Source: 40CM-4-68-19 sp036513415 (lineage in GTDB: Bacteria > Myxococcota > Myxococcia > Myxococcales > 40CM-4-68-19). Taken from it: a stretch of 64,000 nucleotides of DNA. The stretch is taken from assembly GCA_036513415.1 (NCBI GenBank), contig DATBZA010000059.1, positions 1-64,000 on the forward strand, written 5' to 3'. The notes under the pieces are model-generated. The model did not search any database. It worked only from the letters and a program-made list of their open reading frames with translations, and was not told the origin of the DNA. Below, piece after piece: positions 19,231-28,029 of this stretch; position 1 is the first letter of the stretch, and each line of letters starts with the position of its first letter. The position numbers and the translations under genes are program-made.

Positions 19231-19310
19231 GCTCGCGGCCGCCAAAGGCGGCTTGGCGACTACGCCTGAGCGCGGTGACTCGCGAGCACGCGTTATGAGA
19301 TGCGTTCTAG
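19231..19310. repeat. REP-like repeat, copy 4
   Basis: A GCCGCC-AAA-GGCGGC hairpin (19238-19252) is followed by TTGGCGACTACGCCTGAGCG, GCGGTGACTCGCGAGCA and TTATGAGATGCGTTCTAG. It is the best match to the element at 9826-9891 and also lies just after a gene on the plus strand. No T-tract follows the hairpin. Confidence 0.75.
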
Positions 19311-19336
19311 TCAGGTGCTCGTGCTAACAAGCACGA

Positions 19337-21088
19337 ATGCGCTGGCAGTTCGGGGAAGGGACAGGGCGGGACGCCGTGCAGCAGGGCGCGCGGCTCGCTT
19401 CGGTGCTCGGCATTCCAGCTCCCGTCGGCCGCGTGCTCTGGGCCAGGGGGTATCGCGAGCCGTCGCAGGCGGAGCGCTTCCTCGAGCCCCGCTTCGAGCA
19501 CCTGCCCAATCCATTCGAGCTGAAGGGGATCGAGGCGGCGGTCTCGCGCCTGCAGCGCGCCCTCGCGCAGGGCGAACGCGTCTGCGTCTACGGCGACTAC
19601 GATGTCGACGGCGTCACCAGCACGGCGCTGCTGGTCTCGGTGCTGCGCAAGCTGGGCGGCAACGTGGAGTTCTACGTTCCCCACCGCCTGGTGGAAGGGT
19701 ACGGGCTGAACGTTCGGGCCCTGGAGAAGCTCGCCGCGCGCGGGACCCGGCTGGTGGTGAGCGCCGACTGCGGGGTCACGGCGGTGACCGAGATCGACGC
19801 GGCCGCGAAGCTAGGGCTCGACGTGGTGGTGATCGATCACCACACCGCCTCGCAGGACCTGCCCAGGGCCCTCGCCATCCTCAATCCGCACCAGCCGGGC
19901 TGCACCTTCCCGGGCCGCGAGCTGGCCGCGGTGGGAGTCGCCTTCCATCTGCTGCTCGCGCTGCGCAAGCGCCTGCGCGAGGCAGGGTGGTTCGCCAGCC
20001 GGCCCGAGCCCAACCTGCGCGAGGTGCTCGACCTGGTGGCGCTGGGGACCATCGCCGACGTGGTGCCGCTGACGGGACCGAACCGGGTCCTGGTCCATTT
20101 CGGGCTCAAGGAGCTGGCGCGAGGAGCGCGGGTCGGGGTGCTGGCCTTGAAGTCCGTGGCGCAGCTCGCGGGCGAGGTCACCGCCGGAGACGTCGGCTTC
20201 AAGCTCGGCCCGCGCATCAACGCCGCCGGCCGTCTCGATGACGCTTCCGTCGGGGTGCGCCTCTTGCTGTCGGAGGACCCGCGCGAGGCGCGCGCGCTGG
20301 CCGAACAGCTCGACCGCGCCAACGCTGAGCGGCAGGATCTTCAAGTGCGCATCGCGAACGAGGCCATCGCGCATGCCGAGAAGCTCGGACCGCCCGAAGC
20401 GCGGCGCACGCTGGTAGTGTCCTCGTCCGGGTGGCACGTCGGCGTCGTGGGCATCGTGGCGGCCCGGCTGGTCGAGCGGTTCCATCGGCCGGCGTTGGTG
20501 ATCGCGGAAGAGGGCGGTGTCGCCAAGGGCTCTGGCCGGAGCGTCGAGGGCTTCCACCTCTACGATGCGCTGGCCCGCTGCGCGCACCATCTGACGAAAT
20601 TCGGCGGCCACAAGCACGCCGCCGGCGTGACGCTCGACACCGGCCGCATATCGGACTTTGCCGAGGCGCTGGAAGCGGAGGGAAGGGAGGCGCTGGACCC
20701 GGCCCAGCTCTCAGCGCGGCTGCGCATCGACGCGGAGCTGCATCCACGCGAGGTGCGGATGGAGCTGGCCTCGCAGCTCCGCCGGCTGGCGCCGTTCGGA
20801 GCGGGCAACCCGGAGCCGGTGTTCTTCTGCCGCGAGCTGGCGGCGCACGAAGTGCGGCTCCTGCCCGACAAGAAGGGAACCGGCCCCGGACACCTGAAGC
20901 TGCGTCTCGGCGAAGCCGGCCCCCGGGTTTCCGAGGAAGAGTCCATCGCGCTGGAGGCCATCGGCTTCAACCTCGGCGGCACCGTTCTAGCGGTGGGCAC
21001 CCGCCTGGACGCCGCTTTCCAGCTCACGGTGGACAGCTGGAACGGAAGCGAACGCCTGCAGCTGAAGGTGAAAGATCTGAAGATCTAG
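19337..21088 (+). CDS. recJ: single-stranded-DNA-specific exonuclease RecJ
   Basis: 5'-3' single-strand exonuclease of recombination and mismatch repair. The 583-aa protein has the DHH-family phosphoesterase motifs: VYGDYDVDGVTS (motif I), SADCGVTA (II), VIDHHT (III, giving the family its name), GTIADVVPL (IV), then GPRINAAGR. The DHHA1 domain shows GFGGH-like FGGHKHAAG. A C-terminal OB-type domain occupies about residues 450-583. ATG 19337 has no obvious ribosome site and lies 9 bp after a GTGCTAAC box, so the transcript may be nearly leaderless (inference). Confidence 0.96.
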   Translation: MRWQFGEGTGRDAVQQGARLASVLGIPAPVGRVLWARGYREPSQAERFLEPRFEHLPNPFELKGIEAAVSRLQRALAQGERVCVYGDYDVDGVTSTALLVSVLRKLGGNVEFYVPHRLVEGYGLNVRALEKLAARGTRLVVSADCGVTAVTEIDAAAKLGLDVVVIDHHTASQDLPRALAILNPHQPGCTFPGRELAAVGVAFHLLLALRKRLREAGWFASRPEPNLREVLDLVALGTIADVVPLTGPNRVLVHFGLKELARGARVGVLALKSVAQLAGEVTAGDVGFKLGPRINAAGRLDDASVGVRLLLSEDPREARALAEQLDRANAERQDLQVRIANEAIAHAEKLGPPEARRTLVVSSSGWHVGVVGIVAARLVERFHRPALVIAEEGGVAKGSGRSVEGFHLYDALARCAHHLTKFGGHKHAAGVTLDTGRISDFAEALEAEGREALDPAQLSARLRIDAELHPREVRMELASQLRRLAPFGAGNPEPVFFCRELAAHEVRLLPDKKGTGPGHLKLRLGEAGPRVSEEESIALEAIGFNLGGTVLAVGTRLDAAFQLTVDSWNGSERLQLKVKDLKI

Positions 21089-21433
21089 AACGCGTGTCAC
21101 AACCGGAACTGCCGAATGACCTCGCTCAAGCGTAGCCCTGATACGTCGACGCCGACGTTACGCCGACGTCGACGTGGCCGTGGGCGCCATCATCGACACC
21201 GCTGTGTACCAGGCACACCCGACATGCCCGGTCGTCCACCGCCACGTCGCCGTCGCCGTCGCCGTCCACGCACACGACAACGTCAACGACGACGACCACG
21301 TCAATCGCTTGACTGAGCGGCGCTGGGCTAGCGCAAGAAGCGCGGGCCGCAACCGGGCGGACCGCGCTCCTCACCTCGTTCAGATTGAAGCCGCCAGCGC
21401 TGGCCGCCGGCGTGCTTCCCTGCCCGCCACCCC
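21089..21433. other. gene-free low-complexity region
   Basis: Between recJ and the YHS gene lie about 345 bp with no credible gene. From 21139 to about 21305 the sequence is built from GACGTC, GTCGCC and ACGACG trinucleotide-phase steps, for example (GTCGCC)n around 21245-21268. A minus-strand frame through it would encode a Val/Asp run and is taken as a by-product of the simple repeat. Nothing else is recognised. Confidence 0.6.
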
Positions 21434-21667
21434 CTAGGCCAGCCCCCACTTCACCTTGCCGTGCGTGAAGAGCGCGCCCGCGCGCGCCGCTTCCTGCATC
21501 CGGATCCGCTCCGCCGCTCGCTCGAATTCGTGCTTGCACTTCTGCGAACAGAAGAAGTAGCGGCGCTTCTTGTATTCGCTGGTCGGCGTGCCGTCGCTGC
21601 TCTCCACCGGCACTCCGCAGATGGGGTCGTACGACCGTCCCTTGGTCCTGCTGTCGCCCGAGTTCAC
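21434..21667 (-). CDS. YHS-domain protein
   Basis: A 77-aa protein dominated by a YHS domain: YDPICGVPVE, then YKKRRYFFCSQKCKHEFE. The single Cys of the first motif and the C-x3-C of the second are the metal-binding residues expected of the family, which occurs in copper and other heavy-metal proteins and as stand-alone proteins. The GTG start at 21667 overlaps the stop of an upstream frame as GTGA and follows a G-rich stretch that may serve as ribosome site. The metal and partner are unknown. Confidence 0.75.
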   Translation of the reverse strand: MNSGDSRTKGRSYDPICGVPVESSDGTPTSEYKKRRYFFCSQKCKHEFERAAERIRMQEAARAGALFTHGKVKWGLA

Positions 21668-21999
21668 GTGCCGTCCCCCCGCCTACCGCAACGAATTCCG
21701 CGAGTTGCAAGGTCGACGCCGCACTTGCGTACGCGGTGACGCGCATCACGGTGCGTGAAGCCCTTCCTCGCATGGGAATTCTTCTGCACACTCCGGGCGC
21801 CCACGGACCACTCCGGAGCAGGCGTTTCCGCCGCCCGCGATGGGCGCGCCCTACGCTCGCCCGTCATCTCCGCCGGCCGCGTCCGGCCGTCCGCGCTGGA
21901 GGCGTCCGAAGGACGGAGCGCGGCCTGCGCGCGCAGGAGCAGGCCCGCCCCCAGCAGCAGGGCGCAGGTGGTCTGCCCGGAGAGGAAGAAGCGTCCCAT
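21664..21999 (-). CDS. possible small exported protein (uncertain)
   Basis: A frame of about 111 aa with a signal-like start (MGRFFLSGQTTCALLLGAGL) and a small-residue site around residue 27. Its stop overlaps the YHS start as GTGA, the coupling pattern seen in sure operons of this window. Against it: no ribosome site before ATG 21999 and an Arg-rich, low-character C-terminal half that looks like non-coding translation. The 122 bp further upstream to aspS hold nothing else recognisable. Confidence 0.28.
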   Translation of the reverse strand: MGRFFLSGQTTCALLLGAGLLLRAQAALRPSDASSADGRTRPAEMTGERRARPSRAAETPAPEWSVGARSVQKNSHARKGFTHRDARHRVRKCGVDLATRGIRCGRRGDGT

Positions 22000-22121
22000 G
22001 CGCGTGACAATCTGCAACGCGACGGCCAAAACGCAGCAAAAGCACGTGCGCCCGCCTGCTTGCAGGCTCGCCCACCCACCGGATTCGTGCTAACCGGAGC
22101 GCCCCCGGGAGGAACGAGTAC

Positions 22122-23957
22122 GTGGCCGAATTCATCCGCGATCTGAAGCGCACGCATTCCTGCGGCGAGCTGACCGCCAAGGACGTGGGCAAGGAAGTGG
22201 TCCTCTTCGGCTGGGTGCACAACCGCCGCGATCACGGCGGAGCGGTGTTCATCGACCTGCGCGACCGCGCCGGGCTCACGCAGGTGGTGTTCGAGGCGGA
22301 CGCCGGCAAGGAGCTGCACGACCTCGCCCAGGAGCTGCGCTACGAGTACTGCATCGGCGTGCGCGGAAAGGTCGTCTCCCGCGGAGACAACCTGAACCCG
22401 CGGCTGGTCACCGGCGAGATCGAGGTGCACGCGGACAAGCTCACCATCTTCAACCGCAGCGAGACGCCGCCGTTCCTGATCGAGGACAAGATCGACACCG
22501 CCGAGGAAAAGCGGCTCCACTACCGCTACCTCGACCTGCGGCGGCCGCCGTTGCAGCGGACGCTGATCAAGCGCAGCCAGATGAACGCGGTCACGCGTCA
22601 GACGCTGAACCGGCTCGGCTTCCTGGAGCTGGAGACGCCGTATCTGGTCAAGTACACGCCGGGCGGCGCCCGGAACTTTCTCGTGCCTGCCCGCCTGAAC
22701 CCGGGAAAGTTCTATGCGCTGGCGGAGAGTCCCCAGCTGTTCAAGCAGCTCTTCATGGTCGCCGGGTTCGAGCGCTACTTCCAGATCGTGAAGTGCTTCC
22801 GGGATGAGGACCTGCGCGTCGATCGGCAGCCGGAGTTCACCCAGATCGATCTGGAGATGTCGTTCGTCACCCAGGACGACGTCTTCGCCGCGGTGGAGGA
22901 GCTGATCACCGCGCTCTGGCGCGAAGTCCTGGGCGTTTCGATCCCCGGGCCCTTTCCGCGCATGACGTACGAGCAGTCGATGCGCGAGTACGGCAACGAC
23001 AAGCCCGACCTCCGCTTCGCCATGCAGCACGTAGACCTGACCCGGCTCGTGGCGGAGCACCAGGGCGGCGGGGTGCCCATGTGGCAGCCGTTCGCCACCG
23101 TCGCGCCCGGCCAGATCGTCAAGACCCTGAAAGTGCCGGCCAGCGCGAACTTCTCCCGCACGGAGGTCGACAAGCTGGAAGAGATCGCCAAGGGCATGGG
23201 AGCGCGCGGCCTGGCGCGGGCGAAGGTGGGCGAGAACGGCGAGTGGACGCAGAGCCCGCTGGCCAAGTCGATCACGAAAGAGGCGCGAGAGGCGATCAAC
23301 GCGGCCGCGGGGGCGCAGCCCGGGGACATCCTGCTCTTCCAGTTCGGCAAGGAGAGCCTGGTGCACACCGTGCTCGCCAACCTGCGCCTGTACCTCGGCA
23401 AGCGCCTGGGCCTGATCCCCGAGTACGGCACCCGGGATCCCAAGCAGCCCGACTCCTGGAGATTCCTCTGGGTCGTCGACCCCCCCCTCTTCGAGTACGA
23501 CGAGGAGCACAAGCGCTGGGTCGCCGCGCACCACGCCTTCACCCGTCCGCACGACGAATCCATTCAGTATCTGGAGAAGGATCCGGGCAAGGTGCTCTGC
23601 TACCGCTACGACCTGGTGCTCAACGGGTTCGAGGTCGCCGGCGGCTCCATCCGGCTGCACGATCCGGCGGTGCAGGAGAAGGTGTTCGCCGCCATGGGCA
23701 TCACGCCCGAGGAAGCGAAGCAGAAGTTCGGGTTCCTCCTCCAGGCGCTGCGGTTCGGCGCGCCGCCGCACGGAGGAATCGCTCTGGGGATGGACCGGCT
23801 CGCTTTCCTGCTCACCGGCGCGGAATCGCTGCGCGACGTGATCCCCTTCCCCAAGACGCAGAAGGGAACGGACCTCATGACCGACGCTCCCGGAGAAGTG
23901 GAGCCGCAGCAGCTGCGCGACCTGCACATCGCCGTCACCGACAAGCCTCCGGCGTGA
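22122..23957 (+). CDS. aspS: aspartate--tRNA ligase (probably non-discriminating Asp/Asn)
   Basis: Class IIb aminoacyl-tRNA synthetase of 611 aa. The N-terminal OB-fold anticodon domain carries GWVHNRRDHGG. The class II core has AESPQLFKQLFMV, the motif 2 region FRDEDLRVDRQPEFTQIDLEM, the bacterial GAD insertion (about residues 285-415) and motif 3 GGIALGMDRLAFLL. His38 corresponds to His31 of the Pseudomonas aeruginosa enzyme, a residue linked to charging both tRNA-Asp and tRNA-Asn, so GatCAB-dependent Asn-tRNA formation is likely elsewhere in the genome (inference). GTG 22122 follows GGGAGGA at a good distance. Confidence 0.97.
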   Translation: MAEFIRDLKRTHSCGELTAKDVGKEVVLFGWVHNRRDHGGAVFIDLRDRAGLTQVVFEADAGKELHDLAQELRYEYCIGVRGKVVSRGDNLNPRLVTGEIEVHADKLTIFNRSETPPFLIEDKIDTAEEKRLHYRYLDLRRPPLQRTLIKRSQMNAVTRQTLNRLGFLELETPYLVKYTPGGARNFLVPARLNPGKFYALAESPQLFKQLFMVAGFERYFQIVKCFRDEDLRVDRQPEFTQIDLEMSFVTQDDVFAAVEELITALWREVLGVSIPGPFPRMTYEQSMREYGNDKPDLRFAMQHVDLTRLVAEHQGGGVPMWQPFATVAPGQIVKTLKVPASANFSRTEVDKLEEIAKGMGARGLARAKVGENGEWTQSPLAKSITKEAREAINAAAGAQPGDILLFQFGKESLVHTVLANLRLYLGKRLGLIPEYGTRDPKQPDSWRFLWVVDPPLFEYDEEHKRWVAAHHAFTRPHDESIQYLEKDPGKVLCYRYDLVLNGFEVAGGSIRLHDPAVQEKVFAAMGITPEEAKQKFGFLLQALRFGAPPHGGIALGMDRLAFLLTGAESLRDVIPFPKTQKGTDLMTDAPGEVEPQQLRDLHIAVTDKPPA

Positions 23958-24472
23958 CGCCTCCGAGGCTCTTTGTCTGGACGGCGGCGATGGTGGTGGC
24001 GGCATTCGCGGTCCCGCAAGGCGCGCCCCTGCTGGGCATGGACGTCACCGCGCGGCTCTGGAATGCGCTGCGGCTCACCGCGCCATTCCTCTCGCAGGTG
24101 GGCGACGTCATCGCCGGCGCGACTGGCGGGTTGGTGGTCGGACTGCTGCAGGCGCTCTCCTCCAGGAGCGCCCGCGGGCGCTGGGTGCGGATTGCCGTAT
24201 TGGCGGGCGCCGCGGTCGGAGCGGCGCATGCTTTCTACGCGCCTTTGACGATCGTCGCCGCTCCCGTCGCCGGCGCCGTGGCCGGTCTCTTCCAGGCCCC
24301 GCAAAACCCGCGTTGGCCGCGCGCACAGGCCCTGGCCGCCGCCTGGGTAGCGCTCGCGGCGATGCTGCCGTTCCCGCGCTGGGTTGCGGCGGCGTTCCTG
24401 GTCGGCGCGGCCCTGATCAGCACCTGGGGCATCTCCTACTCGCCACCGCCGCAGCTCCCGTCGGTCCGGTAG
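23954..24472 (+). CDS. small multi-pass membrane protein
   Basis: A 172-aa protein made almost wholly of hydrophobic spans (about residues 8-25, 45-68, 80-98, 100-115 and 125-158) with few charged residues. No family is recognised. Its GTG overlaps the aspS stop as GTGA, so it is translated as part of the aspS transcript. Its 3' end overlaps the convergent Cys-rich gene by 37 bp. Confidence 0.65.
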   Translation: MTPPRLFVWTAAMVVAAFAVPQGAPLLGMDVTARLWNALRLTAPFLSQVGDVIAGATGGLVVGLLQALSSRSARGRWVRIAVLAGAAVGAAHAFYAPLTIVAAPVAGAVAGLFQAPQNPRWPRAQALAAAWVALAAMLPFPRWVAAAFLVGAALISTWGISYSPPPQLPSVR

Positions 24473-25242
24473 GTGTCCATCATCGCCGCGATCTCATTCC
24501 TGCCCCTGGCGCGGGCCGCCGCGTAGGCGTCCATGCACTGCTGCGGACAGCAGACGTCGTCCTCGGTCCACCACTGGTCGGTCTTGCAGGAGGGCATGGA
24601 GATCGCACACGCGTCGTAGGTCCGCAGCTTGCCGTAGGTGCACTCGCTGATCCGCCGCGTGCACGCGGCGAGCGCGCTCGGCGCATCCGTCCGCTGCATC
24701 GGGACGGGGAGAGGCGGCACCTGGATGCGCTCGGGCCGAGGCCATGGGTCCGCGCGCTGGTTGCAGCGCCGCAGGATCGCCGCGCGCTGGGGATCGTTCG
24801 CCGGCAGCGCATCCGCGACGGGCAGCGCGGCCTCGCAACCGCCTTTGATCGCTTCCCGGAGCGCCGCCATCTTTCCCATCCGGTTGCATCCGGGTTGCGC
24901 GGCGGCCTGCCCCAGCCGATTGGCGAGCGCCAGCTCAGCCGCGGCCGCTTCGCGGTCCTCCTGCGATGCAAGGAACCCGCAGAGCCGCCGCGCCGGATCC
25001 CGCGATCCCCGCTCCTGGAGCGCCGCGCACTTCTCGAGCTGTTCCCGGGGCGCCGTGCGCGACAGCTCGTCGAGGGCACGCGCGCACGCGTTGGGCGAGC
25101 GCACCAGCCCATCCGTGCAGCAGCGGTCTTCGTTCACGCGGTTGTACAGATCGGCGAGCGCGACGCTTCTCGTCGCGGGCCGGACCACGAACAGCCACGC
25201 CGAGAGCCCAAGAACCAGCACCACTGCAACCCGCGTGGCCAC
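24436..25242 (-). CDS. cysteine-rich exported hypothetical protein
   Basis: A protein of about 268 aa with an N-terminal hydrophobic anchor or signal (VAVVLVLGLSAWLFVV) followed by a soluble region with 16 cysteines, including two CC pairs (RCCTDG; VCCPQQC). The even count and export signal suggest disulfides in the periplasm. No family is recognised. The start is uncertain: GTG 25242 gives a signal at the very N-terminus but overlaps the AGGAG that would serve as its ribosome site. It converges on the membrane protein after aspS, overlapping it by 37 bp. Confidence 0.6.
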   Translation of the reverse strand: MATRVAVVLVLGLSAWLFVVRPATRSVALADLYNRVNEDRCCTDGLVRSPNACARALDELSRTAPREQLEKCAALQERGSRDPARRLCGFLASQEDREAAAAELALANRLGQAAAQPGCNRMGKMAALREAIKGGCEAALPVADALPANDPQRAAILRRCNQRADPWPRPERIQVPPLPVPMQRTDAPSALAACTRRISECTYGKLRTYDACAISMPSCKTDQWWTEDDVCCPQQCMDAYAAARARGRNEIAAMMDTYRTDGSCGGGE

Positions 25243-25285
25243 TCCTGCAATCGTACTGACACCTCCTGGTTCACCAAAAAAAGAT

Positions 25286-25324
25286 CTCGGCGTGCCCGGC
25301 GTGCTCGGCGTTTGATCCGAAGCG
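25286..25324. repeat. 39-bp repeat with 9-bp period, copy 1
   Basis: Three steps of CGGCGTGCY run into CGGCGTTTGATCCGAAGCG. The same 39 bp with two changes lies at 56229-56267, in the same orientation and likewise just beyond the start of a minus-strand gene and preceded by an A-run. Confidence 0.8.
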
Positions 25325-25369
25325 CCGGATTTCCTTGCGACGCGCAGCGTCATCGGCGACCATGCTTCG

Positions 25370-26932
25370 GTGACCGCCCTGCTTCCGAGCGCCAGCGCTC
25401 GAGGGAAGGCGCTGCGGCGCGAGATCGCCGCGCTGGATATCGAGGCTTCATGCGAAACGGCCGACCTCTGGGCCGCCTCGCGCGACTGTTCGCCCACCGC
25501 GCTCCTCTGGACCCGGGCCCGACTCACGCCGCATCCGCCGGACGTGGTCGCCTGGCCGGAGAACGTGGAGCAGGTGGCGGCGCTGGTGCGGCTCGCCGGC
25601 CGGCGGCAGGTCCCGCTGGTGGCGCTGGGGGGCGGCACGGGAACCTCCGGCGGCGCGGTCCCGTTGCGCGGCGGGATCGTGCTCGACACCAAGCGCCTCA
25701 CCCGCCCGCTCAGCATCGACGGCGCGCGACTTACGGTGGACGCCGGCGCCGGTCTCAACGGAAAGCGGCTCGACGAGTTGCTCTCGAAGGAGAAGATGAC
25801 GCTCGGGCACGCTCCGGCCTCGCTGCGGACGGCCACGGTGGGGGGATGGCTCGCCACGCGAAGCGCCGGGTTTCTCTCCACCCGGTACGGGTCGGTGGCG
25901 GACATGGTGGTTTCGCTGACCGCCGTGGACGGCGCGGGCGAGATCTTGCGCACGCTCGAGGGTCCGAGCGCCGGACCGGACCTGGCCCAGCTCCTGCTGG
26001 GCAGCGAAGGCACGCTGGCGATTTTCACCGAGGCCCGCCTGCGCGTCTGCCGGCGGCCCCGCGAGAAATGGCTGCGCGCGGTGCGCTTTGCCACGCTGCG
26101 GGAGGCGCTGGGCGCGGTTCGCGAGGTGCTCCGGGTGGGACTGCGGCCGCCGATCGTCCGCCTCCTCGATCCGCTCGACACGCTCTTCGCCGCCGCCGAT
26201 CCGATCCACGTGCCGCAACCGCTGAAATGGCTGGCGGAAGGCGCGCAGGGGGAGGCCCTCCGGCTGGCGCTCCGCGCGCCGCTGCTGCTGAACCGGCTGA
26301 TCGACGCGCTGCCGGCGTCGTCGGTGGTCGTGCTCGGCTTCGAGGGCGACTCCGAGGATGACGCGGCGGAGGAAGGTGAAGCGGCGCTGACCATCTGCCG
26401 CAGCGCGCGGGGCGACGATCTCGGCGCGGCGCCCGCGGAACGGTGGCTGGCCACCATCCACCGGCCGTCGTGGCGGCAGGCGCCGCTCTTCGCCGCGGGC
26501 GCGTTCGTGGAGACGCTCGACGTGGCCACCACCTGGGAGCGCGCCGAACCCCTGTACCAGGCCGTCCGCCGGGCGGCTCAGGGCCTTTCGCTGGTGCGTG
26601 CCCACTTCGCCAACGCGGCCAAGGAAGGATGCGCGGTCGAGCTTTCGCTCTTCGGTCTCGCGGGGGTGCCCGCAGGCGAGATCGCCGGCTGGTCGAGGGA
26701 AGACGCCGAGGCGGACTTCGAGCGCGCGGAGCAGGCGCGAGAGGCTGCATGGAGCGCTGCGCTCGGGGCGGTCGCAGACGAAGGAGCGACCATCTCGCAC
26801 CACTCCGGGGTCGGGTCGGCGCGCCAGGCGTTTCTCCGCCGCGAGCTGGGAGAGGGAATGCGCCAGCTCCGGGCGCTGAAGAAGGCATTCGATCCGCACG
26901 GCATCCTCAATCCCGGGAAGCTGCTCCTGTGA
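25370..26932 (+). CDS. FAD-binding oxidase, alkylglycerone-phosphate-synthase-like
   Basis: A 520-aa flavoprotein of the VAO/PCMH family. The FAD domain shows PLVALGGGTGTSGG, then LGHAPASLRTATVGGWLATR and STRYGSVADMV, which follow the LGH-x-P-x-S...T-x-GGW-x-ATRS...YG-x-x-x-DMV pattern typical of alkyl-DHAP synthase (AGPS) rather than glycolate or lactate oxidases. The C-terminus ISHHSGVGSARQ parallels the AGPS HHHGVG loop, and it ends DPHGILNPGKLL. AGPS makes the ether bond of ether lipids. The genetic setting, with GlcE-like and GlcF-like partners, is instead that of a respiratory 2-hydroxyacid dehydrogenase, so the substrate is open. GTG 25370 is the only sensible start. Confidence 0.8.
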   Translation: MTALLPSASARGKALRREIAALDIEASCETADLWAASRDCSPTALLWTRARLTPHPPDVVAWPENVEQVAALVRLAGRRQVPLVALGGGTGTSGGAVPLRGGIVLDTKRLTRPLSIDGARLTVDAGAGLNGKRLDELLSKEKMTLGHAPASLRTATVGGWLATRSAGFLSTRYGSVADMVVSLTAVDGAGEILRTLEGPSAGPDLAQLLLGSEGTLAIFTEARLRVCRRPREKWLRAVRFATLREALGAVREVLRVGLRPPIVRLLDPLDTLFAAADPIHVPQPLKWLAEGAQGEALRLALRAPLLLNRLIDALPASSVVVLGFEGDSEDDAAEEGEAALTICRSARGDDLGAAPAERWLATIHRPSWRQAPLFAAGAFVETLDVATTWERAEPLYQAVRRAAQGLSLVRAHFANAAKEGCAVELSLFGLAGVPAGEIAGWSREDAEADFERAEQAREAAWSAALGAVADEGATISHHSGVGSARQAFLRRELGEGMRQLRALKKAFDPHGILNPGKLLL

Positions 26933-28029
26933 TCGCGCGCGACGATCTCGCCGCCACCGGGGTGGCGCTGGTGGACGATGGAGAGGGGGTGCGCGTGACA
27001 CCGCCGAGCACGGTGTCGCTGGCGCGGGCGGTGGCCGTGGCCCGAGGCTACCGGCTTCCGCTGCGCATCCGGGGAAGCGGCGACGCGCCCGCGAACGCGC
27101 CTGCCTCCGGCGTGCTCTTCGATCTGGCCTCGCTGGACCGCATCGCATCGGTGGATGCCGCCAACGGGCTCGCGCGGGTGGAGGCGGGTTGCAGCGTGGC
27201 GGCGCTGGAATCGGCGGTTCGGCGTTCCGGGTGCACGCTGGGCCCGCTGCCACCGTCCGTGCGCGCCGGGTCGGTCGGCGCCTGGCTCGCCGGGCCGACG
27301 CGCGGCCAGCGAGGCATCCCGGGCGCCCGCCGGCAGACCGCCGCGCTCACCGTCGCAGCGGTCCTGGCGGATGGGCGCATCGCGGAGGGGCGCCCCGCGC
27401 CGGCCAAGTCGGTGGGTCCCGATCTCGATCAGCTCGCGCTCGGCGGCGGCGGTTCGCTCTGCATCATCGCCGCGGCCTCGATCCGCCTCTACCCGGCGGC
27501 GCTCGCCATGCCCAGCGCCTGGCGCTGCCCGGACGTGGCCGGCGCGATCGCGGCCCTCGAGCGCGTCTGCGAGCACCGCCTCGCTCCGGGGCGCGCCAGA
27601 ATCCAGGCCGGGCCGGACGGCGCCACGCTCGGCATGGCCTGGGAAGGTCTCCAGAGCGCGGCCATCGAGCGCGATCGGGCAGCGCGGATCCTGCGCGAGA
27701 CTTGCCTGCCAGCCCCGGAGGTGCCGCCCAACTTCGTCCGCGAGCCCTCCCAAGGACATCCGGTGGAGGTGGACGCGCGATGGGCCAGCCTCCGCTCCTG
27801 GTCGTCGCACGGCGATCTCCACCTCTTCGGCTTGCACGCCGGCGGCGCGTTCGCCGTGCTCTCGTTGCCGGAAGCGGGCGGGGCGGAGCAGGGAGCCGCT
27901 CTAGCCCGCGCGGCCGGCGCGCGCGTGATCGCGCCACGGCGGCTGCGCGATGCCGGACCGGGCTGGGAGGCAGCCGGCGCGGGCGCCGCCTGGGAGCGAC
28001 TCGTCGGCGCTCTAGGAATCGAAGCGTGA
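26929..28029 (+). CDS. FAD-binding subunit, GlcE-like
   Basis: A 366-aa protein with a degenerate PCMH-type FAD-binding domain: PPSTVSLARAVAVARGYRLP, the LARVEAGCSVAALES segment and an LGGGGSLCII stretch that parallels the GSEGTLGI loop of GlcD. This is the pattern of GlcE, the short second flavin-fold subunit of glycolate oxidase. The GTG start overlaps the upstream stop (GTGA) and its own stop overlaps the next start in the same way, so the three subunits are made together. A role of its own cannot be assigned. Confidence 0.72.
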   Translation: MIARDDLAATGVALVDDGEGVRVTPPSTVSLARAVAVARGYRLPLRIRGSGDAPANAPASGVLFDLASLDRIASVDAANGLARVEAGCSVAALESAVRRSGCTLGPLPPSVRAGSVGAWLAGPTRGQRGIPGARRQTAALTVAAVLADGRIAEGRPAPAKSVGPDLDQLALGGGGSLCIIAAASIRLYPAALAMPSAWRCPDVAGAIAALERVCEHRLAPGRARIQAGPDGATLGMAWEGLQSAAIERDRAARILRETCLPAPEVPPNFVREPSQGHPVEVDARWASLRSWSSHGDLHLFGLHAGGAFAVLSLPEAGGAEQGAALARAAGARVIAPRRLRDAGPGWEAAGAGAAWERLVGALGIEA

